Source: Durusdinium trenchii
Lineage: Eukaryota; Sar; Dinophyceae; Suessiales; Symbiodiniaceae
Direction: 5' to 3'
DNA length: 64,000 nt
NCBI GenBank assembly: GCA_963970005.1
Contig: CAXAMN010025361.1
Span: forward strand, 245,648 to 309,647
The notes beneath the pieces were generated by a model that was not told the DNA's origin, made no database searches, and worked only from the letters and a program-made list of their open reading frames with translations. Below are positions 45,901 to 55,906 of this stretch, one piece after another. Numbering within the stretch: position 1 is the first letter of the stretch; each line of letters starts with the position of its first letter. Made by a program: the position numbers and the translations under genes.

Positions 45901-48537
45901 CTGGGTAGCTTCCACGGGTGTTTATATGTTCAAACTTGTCCTTGCACCCCGGGATTCACCATGATTTTGGATCGCCGCTTCCTGCGAAGTTGCACTCCTT
46001 CAGGACGCTGCCACAGGGGGGCTCCGACGTGACGCTGGCTTACAAGGGCGATGCCGGCCCCACCACGGACGGCGATGAGCAGCAGACGGTCTGGTTTCGG
46101 TGCCGGTTTTGGGCGGTGCCGGTTTCAGTGGTGGATCCTGTTGTCAAAAGTGCTGCCGTGAAACTAGAGCTGCTCTAGAGCTGCTCTTTAGTGTTTATTA
46201 CAATTGTGTGTTTGTTTGTTTGTGCACCGGTGGGATTCTGATTCTGACTCAATTCAACCCAATTCTTGTGTAAATTACGCAAGACTTCAATATCGCTTTC
46301 GGGTGTTGTCCAACAAAACCATCAAGGTTCAAGGAATTTTAGGGGTTCATTCATTTTGGGATGCTGGTGGCAGCTTGCAACCCTGCTGCAGCATGTGTTT
46401 TTCTTCGCTACCCCCCCCGCACGTAGTCACTACCCTTTCATTGTCATTATGAGTTCCACTCTCTTCAGATGAATGCGGGTCACATTCCAAGTCTATTGTT
46501 ATATTTACGCTGTGGGTCATGGCACCTGGAGCCCCGAGATCACAACGGTAGGTTGACCTCCGAAACGTTGGACGTCGGGGTTTCCTGGGGAAAAAAAACG
46601 GTCGGCCTCCTGGTGCCACGAGACCTACAGCCATACATATATATATATACTGACTGTAAGACAAGTACTGATACTTAGAACATATGTTGGAACAAATCTT
46701 CCTGATCAGGATGTTCGTTTCACTCATAGGTTAGAACAACACAGACATTCTAAGTGCATGGTGTTTAGCATGTGGGACACAAAGGCACATATAGAACGAG
46801 ACACCACAAACATAGAACAAAGCCTGCAACTACACATAGAACATGTGGAAGGCTAGGTACAAACATGCTTAAACAAGCACGGTCTGAGACGGTCTCAGCG
46901 CTCGGCATTTCATGTGGATAGGAAGCTGCAATTACTTTGAATATTCCCTAAGGCCCCTGGGGGGGCATTAGAGAATATCATGCATCTAATATTGTTTGGA
47001 TGAGACATTAAAGGATTTGGGCAGGTCGATATGGTTCTAAGTGTGCTGGCGCGTGATCTTCTAATCGAGCGCTTCCTGGATGTTCTAAGTACGCATTCCT
47101 GGATTTCTAAAAACAATGTTCTGAGTAAAGGGATTCAGGTTTTGGAAAAGGAATGTTCTAAGTGGATGTTTGCAAGTATAAGTTGTTTTAATGCTTCAAG
47201 TTGGAGATCTCCACTAAGCAGTCCAACACACGAATCGTCAGATTGTATGTTTCAATCAGAGGCAACTCATTGATGACTAACTGGCCAAGCATCAAATATT
47301 CATGGAATGTTCCTAGATGGAGGTATATATGTAAAATGATGCTTCAACACGAGGGAATCCATCCTAGAGGGTTTCATCCATATGCCGCTCAAACATGGAT
47401 GTGATGTGCCAGACAGCCATCCGGCACCTGTTTGATTTGTGTATCAATCAACGCCATGTATCCTGGGGTCTGGGAAACTCTTGAGAACTCCACAAATTGA
47501 TCCTGGTGCTTCGATTTAGTAAACTACTACCCTCCACCAGTGATGCACAGGCACTGTTTTTTTTTCCCCTGTGGAGGCAGCCTCTTCGCAGAATGAACAT
47601 CAAGAGAAAAGAACAGGTGACCAAGCACCAGTTGCAAGATTGGAGCAGTGCAATAAGAAGCCACGTGCAACCAAGAATCTAGCACAAAGAGAGTGTCACC
47701 AACAGGCAACGGCATAAGAAAAAATGAAACTAAAGACTTTACTAAAGACCCCTGTTTGTGAAGCTTCCTTGCAGGAGAGGTCATGGAAAAACGACCTTCA
47801 ACGTGTTCTACAAAAAGCACCAATCCACTCAGTGAGCAACATAGACAAAGTTGCCCAAATTGAGCCATATATATATATATATATAGGAGTTGTTTGGTCT
47901 ATCAAGCGCTGCAAGAGGAGTATGCATGATCCGAAGCAGCTTGAATGACACAAAACGGTGAGTAGGAAGCAGCTTGGACATATCGAAAACACTTTGACCT
48001 TTGTTGTAACGCAAGCAGCTTGGGGCCTCCACCAGTGGGCCCTCCTGTCTCTGGTGAGACCACAGCAGCGGGCATCAGCAGAGCGGCGTCGTCGACGGTG
48101 CCAGGCTTGGTTCAATGCCATCCAAAGCACCTCCACCGGCGACGCCAGGGGGCCCAGCGCGCTGAAATAGCCTGGGGGGATGTCAGTTCAGTTACTGGTA
48201 ATACGGCAAGACAGTAGACATGTACTTGGAAGTTCCAAGTGTTTCCAAGTGTTTTGACGTGTCCAAGTTCTTTCATGTTCTGCACAAGAAACTACTTTGG
48301 GTGTGCAAGTTCTAAGTATATCAAATAGGTTTTGCTCCCCTTTCACAGATAAGACCAAGTTGATACAGGCATGGTTTCGTTTCGGAAGCCGAGGGAGAGG
48401 TTTGTCAGCCAAGATTAATTTACTTGTGTCAAACACTTCCACCTAAGAAGTGATATTAGAGATAATACCAGTGCATAGCGTAGCGGTTTTGTTAGTGTTC
48501 TATTGGTGTTAAAAGTGGGTGTCCGGCGCTATATGTA
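42906..48537. other. No gene supported
   Basis: Many short frames. A 115-codon minus-strand frame at 45047-45394 and a 70-codon plus-strand frame at 47958-48170 (with LGHIENTLTFVVTQAAWGL and an Arg-rich run) look somewhat coding-like but match nothing that I recognise. AT runs lie at 46635-46650 and 47868-47884. Confidence 0.35.
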
Positions 48538-48673
48538 TGTGAAAACACGGGCCGATCGGCCCAGCCCTAAGGGATCCTACCCTTCCAAACCGTGCGGCCA
48601 CTTTTCTCCGCTGTTCGGCCTCGAACCAAAGGTGCCTGAAGGAACGGCTCGTCCTGGTGACACTGCTTTTACA
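48538..48673 (-). repeat. 3' LTR of the copia element
   Basis: 136 bp, identical to 55771-55906. It contains a perfect 14-bp palindrome GGGCCGATCGGCCC (48549-48562). The LTR is short for copia elements. Confidence 0.95.
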
Positions 48674-48768
48674 CTCCAACTACTTTATACGAAAATGCTC
48701 ATGCATCCTCTGGCACAAACTTCGAAGCTTGGAGCATTGTGCAGCTGTCTTTTCATGACCACCAGGAA

Positions 48769-49338
48769 TTACCTCTTTTCACGCTTCTCGCAGCTATTGG
48801 GGTATGTCTTCTGTGGATCACTGCTGTAGCCCTTGGAGTCGGCGAATCGGATGGCCTCAAGGTAGCAGGCAAGGTCTTCGAACTTTCCTCCACGGCCTTT
48901 GCCGTGCTGTTGGATCCATGTCAGGTATCCGTGATGATCACGGCTGGCAACAAGTTCGGCATATGTCATGCCTAGCTTCTGAACCTTGGGGAGCCTGCAG
49001 ATCGTCGTGCTCCAGTCGGCGATGCACGAGATTCCCGGTGGTAGTACCACCGAAGTCTCGGGCTTGCTCATGATGGGCTTCTGGTCATTCATCTTGTATG
49101 GGTTGAGGCGATCCTCACACATGGGCTTTTCTGGCTCTGAGTATGCCACGGGCTCCCATTGCTCATCTAGCTCAATGTCACGCTGGTCGCGGAGCCGCTT
49201 CGATGCATCACTCATCGAACCTCCGGTGGAGGAGGATTGGCCAGTTTGGGAAGCCACCCCAGCTCGGTGAGCTCGAGACAACACGGCCTTTGCGGCCTCA
49301 TACTCCTCAGGTGTCACTGGAGTATTGCTCGAAGCCAT
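48769..49338 (-). CDS. Second ORF of the copia element, 189 aa, unknown function
   Basis: It lies between the end of pol and the 3' LTR, starting 349 bp after the Gag-Pol stop. The ATG at 49338 gives MASSNTPVTPEEYEAAKAVL; Gag-Pol likewise starts MASS. Residues 30-60 are Ser/Asp-rich. Residues 99-162 form the conserved-looking block: PPGISCIADWSTTICRLPKV, then QKLGMTYAELVASRDHHGYL, then TWIQ and a helix with LACYLEAI. I recall the pattern 'W-x-T/LPKV-x-x-LG/K-MTYxELV-xxx-YLxW' from dinoflagellate proteins linked to copia elements, with a YLxW phrase like that of small ExoX-C/DUF3820-type folds; this is unverified. There is no signal peptide or membrane helix, so it is not envelope-like. It would need a spliced or separate transcript, or re-initiation, for expression. 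It could instead be a captured host exon or a polyprotein tail split off by mutation. Confidence 0.7.
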   Translation of the reverse strand: MASSNTPVTPEEYEAAKAVLSRAHRAGVASQTGQSSSTGGSMSDASKRLRDQRDIELDEQWEPVAYSEPEKPMCEDRLNPYKMNDQKPIMSKPETSVVLPPGISCIADWSTTICRLPKVQKLGMTYAELVASRDHHGYLTWIQQHGKGRGGKFEDLACYLEAIRFADSKGYSSDPQKTYPNSCEKREKR

Positions 49339-49347
49339 GACACACAA

Positions 49348-49686
49348 GGATGAGGTGCTGGTTGGTCACCCTCGCTTGCTGCTCGGAAGCTGACGAGAAG
49401 CAAAAATGGCTCACGGATGGTTGAGAATCTGAAAACCAAGTTCCTCAAGCTTATCTCATGGATTTGAGAGGCTATTAACAGTGTTTGCACTGTGAACTTA
49501 TGGGAGAGGTGCGTTAGCTAGCACACGCAAGACAAAACATTGCATCAAACGAAAATGACATTCTCCCTGCTTCAACATGTCTTTCTGAGTGTCCCCATTG
49601 ACACTCCACACAAGTGTACAAAGCATGAATGTCCAACTGAAGGCGTGGCGGCAAAAACAAGAGAGATTATTTCTAACTTGATCGAA
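49348..49686 (-). other. Inter-ORF spacer of the copia element
   Basis: About 340 bp without an open frame. It separates Gag-Pol from the second ORF and could hold a splice acceptor, but none can be chosen with confidence. Confidence 0.4.
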
Positions 49687-52600
49687 TTAATTCTGAGTCT
49701 TCTGACTCTGCTCCTTATTGGCTCGACTGCTGATTAGCTGCCTGCGTCGTTCTCGTTCGTTTTTCTTTCTCTCGAGGACAGCCTGTTCATCGGCCAGTTG
49801 ATAGCGAGCGGATCTCAGGACTGAGCGCAGCAGGTCTATTGGGTCGGCTTTGTCTTTCGTGAGACCATCTGCCAGCATATGAGTGGTGGGTACCCACCTG
49901 GGCTCTAAACCTGAACGCTGCATGGACTGCTTGATGATCGCAATGTCGATCGCAGTTCGTTTGTCTCCTAAGACACCCCCTTGTCCCAGCGACACGAGAT
50001 GATCGTATAGCGATCGGCAGTCGGTGATTCCGATCGACGAGCGTCTGCTTAAAACCCTTTCGGCTTCCTCTAGTGCAAAAGGACCATCTAGGCATTCTGC
50101 TAACATTAAACTGACCCATTCGCAGACCCCTGCTGCTGTGGAGAATGCCTGAGCTTCTCCGCCCACGGTCGATGAAACGACTCGTGGAAGGCGATATGAT
50201 TTCCAAGCAAAACAATGAACGGGGACATCAGCACCGTGCCGGATTTTGTTGGAAGTAAACGAAACTAACCAACCACCTTGGGTTTTGAGTTCAGTGGAAT
50301 TAGCAAAAGCTGCATCGGACCAAAAACAAAGTGAAAGCTCTTTCACGGGAATATATGGCACCTTCAATTTCATGTCGGCTTGCTGCCGTGCCCGCCTAAC
50401 GGCCTGGTTGGCCTGGAGAAGGTCAAAAACCGTTGGCTTCGGGAAACACTGCTGACTCATCGAGGTCTGCACTGCCACGTCTGGGCGAGTCTGAGTGCTC
50501 AGCCAACTCAAGGCACCATTGACAGCTCGAAGTGCCGTCACTTCTTGAGGATTTGCTGGGAGCCAGGTTCGCTTGGCACGTTCCTTGCAGATCTTGATGG
50601 GTCGAATATGTTCTGCATACTCCTGTTGACAATAGGAGATTTCTTTGGTTTGTGGATCTTGTTCATAAACTGTGCCTAGGAATTCCCCAGTCCCGGACCT
50701 CCATTTCCTGAAGGGAAATCTGTCCCTCAGCTTCTGAATTGCGGCTTCATAACAGGGTCCTTCTCCCCCGGTAATGGTGTCATCAACGTGAGCCCCAAGC
50801 ACGCCCTCAAGGTTACCATCAGAACCAAAACAGAGGTACAAGCAGTTATCAAACTTGCTCTTCACAAACCCTGATGCAGTGGCGACTCGGTCGAACTCAC
50901 AATACCATTCATGAGGAGCGTCATTTGCCCCATAGATGTTTCCCAACACTTGAACCAACGAACCCGGTTCAACTCCGGGAACCCCGCCCGGAGGCAGTTC
51001 GGCGTATACCGGATTGGCAAGTGCTTTTTCTTTGACATCGGCCTCTAAGAATGCTCCTTTTATGTCTCCCAAGTGCATCACCCACTGGTGACTCACTATC
51101 ATTTGTAGGACTAAGCTACGGCCGAATTGAGACAATGTCGGTGAGTGGCACTTTCCGGCAAGCACTTTGCTGAACAAGTCGGGATCATGATGGCCACGAA
51201 GACACCACCTCGCTTTGATCTTGCTGCTGCCGTCTTCTGTTTTCTCGATGATTACGAATCTACTAGTCATGATCCTATCAGGTTTGTTTGTGCGGATTCG
51301 ATCGGCTTCACGAGGAGGAATCACTTTCAAAGCTCGTTTCTCGTCTCTCAACGTGGTCCATTCCGTGGTCTTGGACAGGTCGATTTGTTCTTGAAGTTCA
51401 GGAGGATTCTTGGAATGGTGTAATTCTTTTTGCATTTTCTTTTGAAGAAAACTGGCAATCAAGACCTCGACACACGGCGCTGGTCCACTCTCACGAGCGA
51501 GCTCCGAAAAGAGGCACTCATCACCCTCGGATTCGACTCTTGAGGACTTGTTCGACACATTTGCTTTGCCTTCCGGGGAAAGACTTCTTTTGGTTCCATG
51601 CGATTCGGTCAACATCTCTTGGAGGTCATCGATTTTTGTTTCTGGGGGACGAATCAGGAACAGTGGTGGACTCTTGTAGTGTTGTCTCAATCTGACTGGT
51701 CCGTATTGTTGAGACTCTTGGTCACCAGCCTCTTTCGGTTCGAACGGAGCTGACCGGGGATTGACCGTTGAGGATGGAGATACTGCACTGCTGGACGTTA
51801 CTGCTCCCGGAAGGACTTCTTGCATGGATGTGTCAACGACGGGCGTCGAACTGGCTTCGGCCGGCACTGCGCTTGCCGTGCCTGGACTGTCAGTCCGGGC
51901 CCTTTGTTCCCTGATCCTGAACTGTGACTCCCCCGTCCATGGTGTTTCCCCCCAGACTGTGACTCTGTGTTCTGGTGCGGACAGGACCTGATGCACTACA
52001 CATTCTTTAGTGTCTTCATTGATGGTCTTTCGATAGTTCCCAAGGGACAAACCTCGGAGTTCGGGGTCATTTGGATCAGGCATGAACGTCTCAGTTCGCG
52101 GAATCCGATGCACTCGGCACAGGAGGCCACCTCGACGAATCCAGTAATCTTCACAACTAGCCGTTTGATTGTTCAAGGCTGCAACTGGTGTGGGTGTCCC
52201 TGTGAGATCCGTGAACTGATGTCCAAAGGGGTTTTTCTCTCCCTCCTGCAGCAAGGCACTGAGTCCTAGGAGCTCTCTGCCCTCAGTTTGGGCCATAACC
52301 CGCTCTTCGGGGGATGCATGACGAAGGTGTTCGGGGGCTACCTTGAATATGTTCTTCCTGTGGTAAATCAAGAAGTTGCGACCGATCTTTCCCATGATGA
52401 TTGCCACCCCAAACCAACGACCCCCCACCAAACGGATGCCTTTCTCATACTTTTGGGTTCTCCAGTAAGCAACATAGTCTCCCGGAAGAAAATCCCGTTC
52501 AGCCCGGGGTCGAGCATTGAGCGCTGTTCGAAGAGCTTGGTCGTCCTGAGCCATGACCAGCGCAGTCCGTGCCTGAGTGCGAATTGCCTGAGCTCTGGCT

Positions 52601-55600
52601 GCCATTTCATCATGCAAAGGTGTGGTTCCGGCAACAGGACACGGCCATTCTTGTATCAAATCACTAGGTACCCGGGGATTACGCCCGAACACCAGCTGGC
52701 AAGGAGACAAACCCTTCTGATTCAACAACTCATTCTTGGCATTGAGTGTTTGGACAATGCACTGTTCATACTCTGCTTTATTCTTGGGTTGAGCTTGATC
52801 TAGCACCTTCTGCAAGATAACCTCGAACAGGTGTCCATGCTTTTCTACCTTACCTAACTGAGAATGAGCCTCCGCCGCACTGGTGATCATGCGAGTCCCA
52901 TCTTGTTCCAATTGCTGGAACACAGCTTCAGCGGTATTTGTCTTCGCTGGGTCGGTGATGACTTCCACCGGAATGCCGGCCCACCGTTGCCAAGTCTCTT
53001 TGAACAAGCGACGAAGGAGCTCATTGGTTTCTTTCTCATAGAACGGGACCATAACTTGGAAACTGGTGGCGAAATCGATGATGTTCAAGCATTTAATCTG
53101 TTGGTTCACCTGCCATCCTGGTAAGAGTTTGACGTCCCATCCTACCCTATGATTGAAATCCAACGGCTTATCCGGACTGACTGGCAAGGCTGGTGTCGGC
53201 TTCTGTCGATTGATGCAAATGTCGCACGCACCTTCGACATGCTCGGCGGCTTGCAAGGCCTCTGGAGAACCCCCGGCATTCTTCAGAACACGAACTAGAG
53301 TTCTCGTAGAAGGATGTCCTAAATTGTTGTGTAACTTCTTCACTAGTGTCTTTACCTTCTCTGGGTCTTGCACTTGAGCCGCGGCACACACTTCATGGTT
53401 TTGTTCATCCGTCAGCTCCAGCCCCTCACTTGACAAACTCTCCTGCAGACACGCGAACAGACACAGGTTCCAATGGGGTCGAACACAAGACATCCATGTC
53501 GCTACGAACTCATTGGTGTATGCTGCACAATGGTTACTACGGCACATGCCTGTGTGTGTATGTCCGGCAATGATCTGGTGTGTTTTGTGATGTTCCGGTC
53601 CTGGACACTGCAAGGCCAGAGAGGCCATGTCGGGATGCGAGACGGCAAGACCGGTTGTCTTGAGGATCGGCTGACCATTGTCTGGGTCCTTCAACTCATA
53701 TGCGCACATGTTGGCGCGGTGCACCACAAGCTGATTTGACTTCAGCAGCTTGGCCATGGGTGGATACTTCCAAAGGTCACTCGCCCAAGGGTGTTCCACC
53801 AACACACGACCACCACGTTTGATTTGCCTTTTGATCTGTTGAATACAAAAGTCAGCTTGTCTTTGGGCAATGCGCTCATTTTGCAGTTGTTCCAGCAAGG
53901 GAAGTCGGGTTTTGTTGAGCCGGTACCAACCCCCCCAATGTTTGCATTCTGGACAACACACGAGGAGCTCGGGCTTCTCATCTTCCAGCTGTTGATCGAC
54001 CTGTTTCTGTACGGATGTCTTCAACAGATCCCAGCCCTGCTTGATGTCGTAGGACAGCCCTTTCTCTCCCCGTTTTGCAGCATAGTCACTGAACCGTGGC
54101 GGTGAGAACAGCTCGGCCACCACACATGTGCTTTCAGTCTTGTTCCAAGCTCGACGTTGAGCCAGGAGACATCGCTGCTCACGTGTCGTGCACAAGCGAG
54201 TGGGCCCAGTCTGCCACTGTTCTGGACTCGATGGAGATGTTTGCTCCTGCTCCACCACCAAGGCCTCGTCGGAGTCCATGAGATTGAGAATGAACTGACC
54301 TGCTTCATTCAACTGTAGCGGATGGGGCTCCCCGCCCTGCATGGCAATGGTTCCCTCCGAGAAGTCGAGGACAGCCCTGAGGCTCTTCAGCGTGCTTCGA
54401 CTGAGGAGGAGTGGAGCGCTGCCTCGGATGACAGCAGCGTCTATTCGGCCTCTGCGGCCGTGGATGATCACTGGCATTGACACCACCCGCTCTGACAGCT
54501 CCTCTTGTCCGTTGCCAAAACGAAACAGGTTTTGCTCCGAGCGAGAAGTGGGTGACTGCATGTGTCGCTCATGATACAGGCGTAGGAAAGCACCCAGAGT
54601 CTCCTGACCGATAAGGGTCCGACTGCAGCCCGAGTCAATGATTCCATAGCCTGGGGAGGACACAAGCAAAACCTCATGTGTCACAACAGCGGCTCCGTTG
54701 ACCTTCTCCTTGTCTGCCTTGACTGAGGTGCTCGCTGCTTGGGGACAATTTCTTGCCCAGTGCCCGATCTGGTTGCATCGGCGGCAGCGAGAACGTTTCT
54801 GAAGGTCGGTCACCTCTCTGGAGAACTGCTTCTTGAGCGTGTTGGCTTGTTGGAACTTCCGTGTCTTCTGAAGCTTCGAGATTTCAGATCGACGCTCCTT
54901 CCATGTTGCTGCCAACACTTCAGCAATTTCGTCCTCCTCATAGATGTCGGAACTGGCTGTTGTACTGTCCTGTACTCCATGCTCTGCTAGAAAGGCTTCC
55001 AGTTCATCAAACACAACAGAATCGGGCCCTTCTGGCTCGGGAGCCGGCCCCGTCTCCGGTGGGATAGGTTCTGCTTCTTCATGATGAACAATGTAGGCTC
55101 CTCTTGTATGTCGCTTGCTCACCCGAAAATCCGGGAAACAACTGCGCATCGCAGCCACCACTGTTTCCAGCTTCAGATCTCCCTGTGTTTTTGCCGTCAC
55201 GATGGCACGTTGATCGGACGACAAACCAGAAGAGTTGAGACACACCCAACCCCTGGCTTCCGACGGGAAATCCACAGCGACCTTACGGCGGCACTTGGAG
55301 AAGGCCTCCTGCACTCGGGAGCACCAGGCAGCAATGCTTTCCCCCTCAACTGCTTGCAATTCGAAAACCTCCTTGAGACACTCAGCCAAATGGTCATGAG
55401 CCAATTTGTCAGGGAAGCGTTCATCAAGGGCAGCCCAGATATGTTTATCTCCGTTCTCCTCACGCATCTTGTCAAGCGTGAGGTGTTCAACTGTCTCCAG
55501 GGCCAATCCGTCAAGCAAACAGAAAATGAAGGGGCCTCGTTGTCCCGGTTGCATATCCTTCATGGAGGCCAGTTTGGCCAGAGCCCACAACCTCCAGCGA

Positions 55601-55674
55601 CGATACTCTTTGGGGTCCAGACTTTCACCGCTGAACCGTTTCATGCCAGCTGAACCATCACTTGAAGATGCCAT
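49687..55674 (-). CDS. Ty1/copia Gag-Pol polyprotein, 1995 aa, intact
   Basis: It encodes the proteins for reverse transcription and integration. Domains by residue: Gag helical region 1-290; CCHC zinc knuckle C297, C300, H305, C310; aspartic protease with active-site D347-S-G at 335-460; an extra Rossmann-like domain 511-700 (separate entry); integrase zinc finger H782, H787, C817, C820, then core D847, D908, E944 with the exact 35-residue spacing between the second Asp and the Glu; a long linker; reverse transcriptase about 1435-1690 with D1537 and the HVDD box (D1631, D1632; copia usually has YVDD); RNase H with D1787, E1840, D1885, D1936. All catalytic positions are present and there is no stop or frameshift. 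Copia polyproteins are usually 1300-1500 residues; the extra domain and linkers explain the excess. Gag and Pol share one frame. The ATG lies 97 bp after the LTR. Confidence 0.96.
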   Translation of the reverse strand: MASSSDGSAGMKRFSGESLDPKEYRRWRLWALAKLASMKDMQPGQRGPFIFCLLDGLALETVEHLTLDKMREENGDKHIWAALDERFPDKLAHDHLAECLKEVFELQAVEGESIAAWCSRVQEAFSKCRRKVAVDFPSEARGWVCLNSSGLSSDQRAIVTAKTQGDLKLETVVAAMRSCFPDFRVSKRHTRGAYIVHHEEAEPIPPETGPAPEPEGPDSVVFDELEAFLAEHGVQDSTTASSDIYEEDEIAEVLAATWKERRSEISKLQKTRKFQQANTLKKQFSREVTDLQKRSRCRRCNQIGHWARNCPQAASTSVKADKEKVNGAAVVTHEVLLVSSPGYGIIDSGCSRTLIGQETLGAFLRLYHERHMQSPTSRSEQNLFRFGNGQEELSERVVSMPVIIHGRRGRIDAAVIRGSAPLLLSRSTLKSLRAVLDFSEGTIAMQGGEPHPLQLNEAGQFILNLMDSDEALVVEQEQTSPSSPEQWQTGPTRLCTTREQRCLLAQRRAWNKTESTCVVAELFSPPRFSDYAAKRGEKGLSYDIKQGWDLLKTSVQKQVDQQLEDEKPELLVCCPECKHWGGWYRLNKTRLPLLEQLQNERIAQRQADFCIQQIKRQIKRGGRVLVEHPWASDLWKYPPMAKLLKSNQLVVHRANMCAYELKDPDNGQPILKTTGLAVSHPDMASLALQCPGPEHHKTHQIIAGHTHTGMCRSNHCAAYTNEFVATWMSCVRPHWNLCLFACLQESLSSEGLELTDEQNHEVCAAAQVQDPEKVKTLVKKLHNNLGHPSTRTLVRVLKNAGGSPEALQAAEHVEGACDICINRQKPTPALPVSPDKPLDFNHRVGWDVKLLPGWQVNQQIKCLNIIDFATSFQVMVPFYEKETNELLRRLFKETWQRWAGIPVEVITDPAKTNTAEAVFQQLEQDGTRMITSAAEAHSQLGKVEKHGHLFEVILQKVLDQAQPKNKAEYEQCIVQTLNAKNELLNQKGLSPCQLVFGRNPRVPSDLIQEWPCPVAGTTPLHDEMAARAQAIRTQARTALVMAQDDQALRTALNARPRAERDFLPGDYVAYWRTQKYEKGIRLVGGRWFGVAIIMGKIGRNFLIYHRKNIFKVAPEHLRHASPEERVMAQTEGRELLGLSALLQEGEKNPFGHQFTDLTGTPTPVAALNNQTASCEDYWIRRGGLLCRVHRIPRTETFMPDPNDPELRGLSLGNYRKTINEDTKECVVHQVLSAPEHRVTVWGETPWTGESQFRIREQRARTDSPGTASAVPAEASSTPVVDTSMQEVLPGAVTSSSAVSPSSTVNPRSAPFEPKEAGDQESQQYGPVRLRQHYKSPPLFLIRPPETKIDDLQEMLTESHGTKRSLSPEGKANVSNKSSRVESEGDECLFSELARESGPAPCVEVLIASFLQKKMQKELHHSKNPPELQEQIDLSKTTEWTTLRDEKRALKVIPPREADRIRTNKPDRIMTSRFVIIEKTEDGSSKIKARWCLRGHHDPDLFSKVLAGKCHSPTLSQFGRSLVLQMIVSHQWVMHLGDIKGAFLEADVKEKALANPVYAELPPGGVPGVEPGSLVQVLGNIYGANDAPHEWYCEFDRVATASGFVKSKFDNCLYLCFGSDGNLEGVLGAHVDDTITGGEGPCYEAAIQKLRDRFPFRKWRSGTGEFLGTVYEQDPQTKEISYCQQEYAEHIRPIKICKERAKRTWLPANPQEVTALRAVNGALSWLSTQTRPDVAVQTSMSQQCFPKPTVFDLLQANQAVRRARQQADMKLKVPYIPVKELSLCFWSDAAFANSTELKTQGGWLVSFTSNKIRHGADVPVHCFAWKSYRLPRVVSSTVGGEAQAFSTAAGVCEWVSLMLAECLDGPFALEEAERVLSRRSSIGITDCRSLYDHLVSLGQGGVLGDKRTAIDIAIIKQSMQRSGLEPRWVPTTHMLADGLTKDKADPIDLLRSVLRSARYQLADEQAVLERKKNERERRRQLISSRANKEQSQKTQN
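53575..54144 (-). other. Methyltransferase-like domain inside the polyprotein (aa 511-700)
   Basis: Between protease and integrase the sequence runs CVVAELFSPPRF (517-528), SYDIKQGWDL (541-550), ELLVCCPECKHWGGW (569-583), a helix with QADFCIQQIKRQIKRGG, and RVLVEHPW (623-630). This order of strand-helix-strand with PEC and EHP phrases parallels motifs I, II, IV and VI of cytosine-5 methyltransferases (F-x-G, D, PPCQ, ENV). The canonical PPCQ and ENV are altered, so activity is doubtful. I recall related dinoflagellate copia polyproteins with SPPCT and LLEHP at the same places. It may be an inactive Rossmann domain kept for another role. Confidence 0.5.
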
Positions 55675-55758
55675 GGCACAAAAGTGACACTGCTTTTGAG
55701 CTTCACCGTCTAACCTAAGACCGCTCTACCTGGATACCCCTGCCCCTGTGGGCAGGGG
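55675..55758 (-). other. Leader between primer-binding site and Gag-Pol start
   Basis: A short non-coding leader. The 13-mer TGACACTGCTTTT from the LTR edge recurs here (55685-55697). At its upstream end lies a 9-bp hairpin next to the primer-binding site. Confidence 0.6.
55737..55758. promoter_or_regulatory. Perfect 9-bp hairpin beside the primer-binding site
   Basis: CCCCTGCCC at 55737-55745 pairs with GGGCAGGGG at 55750-55758 around a 4-nt loop (CTGT). In the genomic RNA it would sit directly downstream of the primer-binding site and overlap its last bases. It could act in primer annealing, dimerisation or packaging; this is inference. Confidence 0.5.
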
Positions 55759-55769
55759 CTCCGCTACCA
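55757..55769 (-). promoter_or_regulatory. Primer-binding site, initiator-tRNA(Met) type
   Basis: On the minus strand TGGTAGCGGAGCC begins one base inside the 5' LTR. It is complementary to a tRNA 3' end reading GGCTCCGCTACCA. Eukaryotic initiator Met tRNAs end in closely similar sequence (CTCTGCTACCA in animals), and copia elements commonly use this primer. Confidence 0.8.
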
Positions 55770-55770
55770 A

Positions 55771-55906
55771 TGTGAAAACACGGGCCGATCGGCCCAGCCC
55801 TAAGGGATCCTACCCTTCCAAACCGTGCGGCCACTTTTCTCCGCTGTTCGGCCTCGAACCAAAGGTGCCTGAAGGAACGGCTCGTCCTGGTGACACTGCT
55901 TTTACA
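55771..55906 (-). repeat. 5' LTR of the copia element
   Basis: 136 bp, identical to 48538-48673, with the GGGCCGATCGGCCC palindrome at 55782-55795. It should carry the promoter, but no core promoter motif is recognisable. Confidence 0.95.

Noticed and set aside
48503-48829. Plus-strand frame across the left LTR, and a sibling at 55748-55948
   Set aside because: Both are open only because the identical LTR is open on that strand; the element's genes are on the minus strand.
49787-50215. Secondary minus-strand frame of 142 codons inside the RNase H region
   Set aside because: Shadow frame of the intact Gag-Pol polyprotein.
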